Source: an uncultured Clostridium sp. (lineage in GTDB: Bacteria > Bacillota > Clostridia > Peptostreptococcales > Peptostreptococcaceae). From it: a stretch of 6,214 bases of DNA. Below, in pieces: positions 3,610-6,214 of this stretch. The notes beneath the pieces were generated by a model. It did no database searches. It had not been told where the DNA came from and was given only the letters and a program-made list of their open reading frames with translations. The position numbers and the translations under genes were made by a program. Numbering within the stretch: position 1 is the stretch's first letter; every line of letters starts with the position of its first letter. The DNA lies in contig UQCY01000112.1 of NCBI GenBank assembly GCA_900539645.1, forward strand, positions 1 to 6,214, given 5' to 3'.

Positions 3610-6102
3610 TTAAAGTACGCTATTTGGATTAACCGAGATAGAAATATTTATTCCCTTGTCAAATACAACATCTCGTTTTGTTATGCATACATATTTAATT
3701 ATACCCTTTAAAAGATTAATTTCAACACCATCATCCTTAAATAATATCTGCCATCTATAGTTTTTATTTATCCTAGAAATAGCACAAGGATTTGGCCCTA
3801 GTATAAAGCTTAAATCCTCAATTCCTCTTCCTTTAAATAAATATCTTAAAGAATTGTACATTGAGTATGCGTTTTTTTCTACTAATTTTTCATTTTCTCC
3901 ACTTATAACAACACTTATCATATTATTAAATGGTGGATATTCAAAAGTTTCTCTGATTTTAATCTCATTTTCATAAAACTTCTCAAAATCGTACTCCATT
4001 GCACATTTTATCGCATAGTGATCTGTGTTATAAGTTTGGAGCACAACTTCTCCTTCTTTATCAGCTCTCCCTGCTCTTCCCGCAACCTGTGTAATCAACT
4101 GGAATGTTGTTTCGAAGCTTTTAAAATCAGGGAAGTTTAGCATCATATCCGCAGAAATTATTCCTACTAGTGTAACATCAGAAAAATCTAGTCCTTTGGA
4201 AATCATCTGAGTACCTATCAAAACATCAGCTTCCTTATTTCTAAATTTCTCTAAAATTTCCTCAGTAGCTCCCTTTCTAGCCGTAGTATCCTTGTCCATT
4301 CTTAGCACTCTAATCCCAGGAATTAAGTGCTTTAGTTCTTCCTCAATTCTCTGAGTTCCAGTTCCAAATGGTCTTAGATAATTACTGCCACATTCTGGAC
4401 ACTCCTGTGGAACCTGCTTTTCATATCCACAGTAGTGACATCTAGCAGAGTTGCTTCTTTTATGATATGTAAGAGAAATATCGCAGTTTTCACATTTCAT
4501 AACATAACCACAACTTCTACAAGATACAAAGTTTGCATATCCTCTTCTATTTAAGAATAAAATCGTTTGATTTTTTTCTTCAGTATTTTTCTTTATCTTA
4601 TCTATCAAAACAGAACTGAATATACTCTTATTTCCCATACCCAGCTCTTCTTTCATATCCACAACCTCTATTTTAGGTAGCGGTTTAGAATTTGCTCTTT
4701 TATCTATCTTTAATAGTTTATATTCTCCATTTTTCGCTTTATAGTATTCCTCTACTGAAGGTGTCGCCGAACCCATCACCAAAGTTACATTATTCTTAAA
4801 AGACATATATCTCGCAACCTCAAGTGCACTAAACTTAGGATTCATTTCTGATTTATACGAAGCCTCGTGGAATTCGTCGATTATTACAACTCCCAAGCTT
4901 CTAAACGGTGCAAATAGTGCTGATCTTGCTCCAATAAGTATTCTTATCTCGCCTTTTTTAACAGCTCTAAAAACATCGTGCTTTTCTCCTTCAGATAGCT
5001 GACTGTGGAAAACTCCTACTATATCGCCAAATCTATTCTTTATTCTAGCAACGGTCTGAGGTGTAAGTGAAATCTCTGGGACTAGTATTATACTATCCAA
5101 TCCTTGAGATAATGCGTATTCTACTATATCCATATATACCTCTGTCTTACCACTTCCAGTTACACCATGAAGTATGTACGGCTTTTTGTCCTCTTCAAAC
5201 ATCTCATTTTTTATAATATCAGCAACCTCTTTCTGTTGCTCATTTAGCTCTATTTTCTTTGATTCAGCACCATATCTGGATTCAGGCTTTCTATAATATG
5301 CCTTCATTGTAAAATCAACTAAACCTCTATCTTTCAATGAATTTATACTCTGCTTAGAAACCTTTAAAATCTCAACAATATCATTTATCTCAGCTTCCTC
5401 ATTTAATTTTAAGAACTCTATAATCTCTCGCTGCTTATTTCCAATTCTTATCTTATTCTCAGAAATATACTCCTCTGTATCATCCTCGTCATATCTCAGA
5501 CTTACAAAGCACATATTTTTTTCATTTTTTGTGTTAGTATATTCCCATTTTATATCTACAACACCTTTATTCTTCATTCGGTGTAATATATTATTAATAT
5601 TTTCCAAGTATTTTAACTTTTCTACCTTAATTTTTCCTTTATTTTCCGAAATTTTTACTGCAACTTTTCTCTCGTCATCAGATAGAGAAGGTAACTTTTC
5701 TAAATAATCATCTTTTAAAATTGCTACCTTATAGTTTTTTAGCTTCAATCCCTTTGGATAAATCATATTTATACATTCCATATAGGTACAAATATATCTA
5801 TTCTTCATCCAATGAACTAGCTCTAGCTGCTCAGGTAAAAATAAAGGCTCTTCATCTAAAATATCTTCAATCTCTTTTATCTTAAATTTTTTGTCTGAAT
5901 TCTCTTCCTCTAAACCTTTTTCATCTCCAAAATTATTCTTAATCTTAAAGACAAATGCCTCTATAGGCTTATTACCCTTTCCAAAAGGAACTAAAACTCT
6001 ATGTCCTATTCTAACAATATCCTCTAGAAATTCTGGGATTTTATAAGTGAAGAGATTGTCTGTGTAAACCGTATTACTTCTGACTATAACCTCTGCATAC
6101 AT
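3610..6102 (-). CDS. priA: Primosomal protein N' (replication restart helicase PriA)
   Basis: PriA recognises stalled or collapsed replication forks, unwinds DNA 3' to 5' and reloads the replicative helicase. The 830-residue protein has the family layout. An N-terminal DNA 3'-end binding domain (about 1-105) is followed by a lysine- and glutamate-rich linker and winged-helix part (about 110-270). Helicase lobe one carries Walker A GVTGSGKT (313-320), the DExH box DEFH (409-412) and GSATPS (444-449). Lobe two carries GTQMISKGLDF (630-640) and QVAGRAGR (672-679), with four zinc-binding Cys pairs at 528/531, 537/540, 555/558 and 568/571. A C-terminal domain fills about 720-830. The DExH box reads DEFH, whereas PriA usually has DEEH. 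A TGA directly before the ATG (6100-6102) fixes the start, and AGGAGG lies at 6113-6118. It is the first gene of the operon; no promoter is obvious in the short gap upstream. Confidence 0.97.
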   Translation of the reverse strand: MYAEVIVRSNTVYTDNLFTYKIPEFLEDIVRIGHRVLVPFGKGNKPIEAFVFKIKNNFGDEKGLEEENSDKKFKIKEIEDILDEEPLFLPEQLELVHWMKNRYICTYMECINMIYPKGLKLKNYKVAILKDDYLEKLPSLSDDERKVAVKISENKGKIKVEKLKYLENINNILHRMKNKGVVDIKWEYTNTKNEKNMCFVSLRYDEDDTEEYISENKIRIGNKQREIIEFLKLNEEAEINDIVEILKVSKQSINSLKDRGLVDFTMKAYYRKPESRYGAESKKIELNEQQKEVADIIKNEMFEEDKKPYILHGVTGSGKTEVYMDIVEYALSQGLDSIILVPEISLTPQTVARIKNRFGDIVGVFHSQLSEGEKHDVFRAVKKGEIRILIGARSALFAPFRSLGVVIIDEFHEASYKSEMNPKFSALEVARYMSFKNNVTLVMGSATPSVEEYYKAKNGEYKLLKIDKRANSKPLPKIEVVDMKEELGMGNKSIFSSVLIDKIKKNTEEKNQTILFLNRRGYANFVSCRSCGYVMKCENCDISLTYHKRSNSARCHYCGYEKQVPQECPECGSNYLRPFGTGTQRIEEELKHLIPGIRVLRMDKDTTARKGATEEILEKFRNKEADVLIGTQMISKGLDFSDVTLVGIISADMMLNFPDFKSFETTFQLITQVAGRAGRADKEGEVVLQTYNTDHYAIKCAMEYDFEKFYENEIKIRETFEYPPFNNMISVVISGENEKLVEKNAYSMYNSLRYLFKGRGIEDLSFILGPNPCAISRINKNYRWQILFKDDGVEINLLKGIIKYVCITKRDVVFDKGINISISVNPNSVL

Positions 6103-6112
6103 TCACTAAATC

Positions 6113-6118
6113 CCTCCT
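6113..6118 (-). promoter_or_regulatory. priA ribosome binding site
   Basis: A perfect AGGAGG lies 10 nt before the priA ATG. Together with the in-frame TGA at 6103-6105 immediately upstream of the ATG it settles the start codon. The 3' side of the upstream terminator (CTCCT) is complementary to part of this site. Confidence 0.8.
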
Positions 6119-6137
6119 TTTTCTAAAATATTATGTT

Positions 6138-6167
6138 AAAAAATAGAGGAGTTACCTCCTCTATTTT
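6138..6167 (-). terminator. Rho-independent terminator between the upstream gene and priA
   Basis: On the minus strand AAAATAGAGGAG (6156-6167) and CTCCTCTATTTT (6140-6151) form a perfect 12-bp stem closed by GTAA, a GNRA-type tetraloop, and the T run continues to six (6138-6143). It starts 8 nt after the stop codon of the upstream gene and ends 35 nt before priA. Since I see no good promoter in that space, it may be a partial terminator that lets some transcription through into priA. Confidence 0.85.
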
Positions 6168-6175
6168 CTAATTTA

Positions 6176-6214
6176 TTACTGATTTTCTATTATTGCTTTT
6201 ACTTTATCAAGTAT
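6176..6214 (-). CDS. 3' end of an upstream gene, probably coaBC (partial)
   Basis: Only the last 12 codons are in the window: ILDKVKAIIENQ followed by two consecutive TAA stops (6176-6178, 6173-6175). The other two minus-strand frames are closed here, and a terminator follows after 8 nt, so this is a real gene end. CoaBC makes 4'-phosphopantetheine for coenzyme A and sits directly before priA in many Clostridia. An amphipathic C-terminal helix with a pattern like ILDKI is common in CoaBC, but 12 residues cannot prove it. RpoZ, another gene of this neighbourhood, is the main alternative. Confidence 0.45.
   Translation of the reverse strand: MLDKVKAIIENQ

Noticed and set aside
6103..6139. Promoter for priA after the terminator (TTAACA, TAATAT)
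   Set aside because: The two hexamer-like sequences touch each other, and no -35 with usable spacing exists for the AT-rich -10 candidates.

Overview
The window is AT-rich DNA that reads like a low-GC Clostridia genome, most likely Peptostreptococcaceae. This rests on five minus-strand genes in the order priA, def, fmt, DUF116 protein, YugP-type zinc metallopeptidase, an order I recall from Clostridioides-like genomes, and on protein features such as the Peptostreptococcaceae-looking PriA. No species can be named from the sequence alone.

Reading in the direction of transcription (right to left): 6176-6214 holds the last 12 codons of an upstream gene, probably coaBC, closed by a strong hairpin terminator (6138-6167). 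PriA (3610-6102) follows, then peptide deformylase (3099-3539), methionyl-tRNA formyltransferase (2124-3053), a membrane-anchored cysteine-rich DUF116 protein (1381-2115) and a membrane zinc metallopeptidase (658-1365). Gaps between the five genes are 70, 45, 8 and 15 nt, each gene has a recognisable ribosome binding site, and there is no terminator between them, so they look like one operon. It ends at a rho-independent terminator (618-650) that starts only 8 nt after the peptidase stop codon. Fmt formylates the initiator Met-tRNA and Def removes the formyl group from the new protein, so these two are a functional pair. PriA restarts stalled replication forks. The two membrane proteins have no settled role.

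Left of the operon, 1-657 holds no large gene but is not empty. Positions 453-656 form a roughly 204-bp imperfect palindrome: two 61-nt arms, about 80% identical in inverted orientation and sharing a perfect 18-bp end, surround a GC-rich 8-bp inverted repeat. The operon terminator is part of the right arm. This looks like a MITE-like or other palindromic intergenic element. Further left is a compact, self-contained minus-strand transcription unit: a near-consensus promoter (285-313), a 36-codon acidic ORF (139-249) and its own terminator (87-113). A second promoter-like sequence on the plus strand (30-58) points head-on into this unit and could make an antisense RNA.

The least explained parts of the window are the small unit at 87-313, the palindromic element at 453-656, and a strong genome-style preference for the Gln codon CAG (36 of 41) despite the AT-rich composition.
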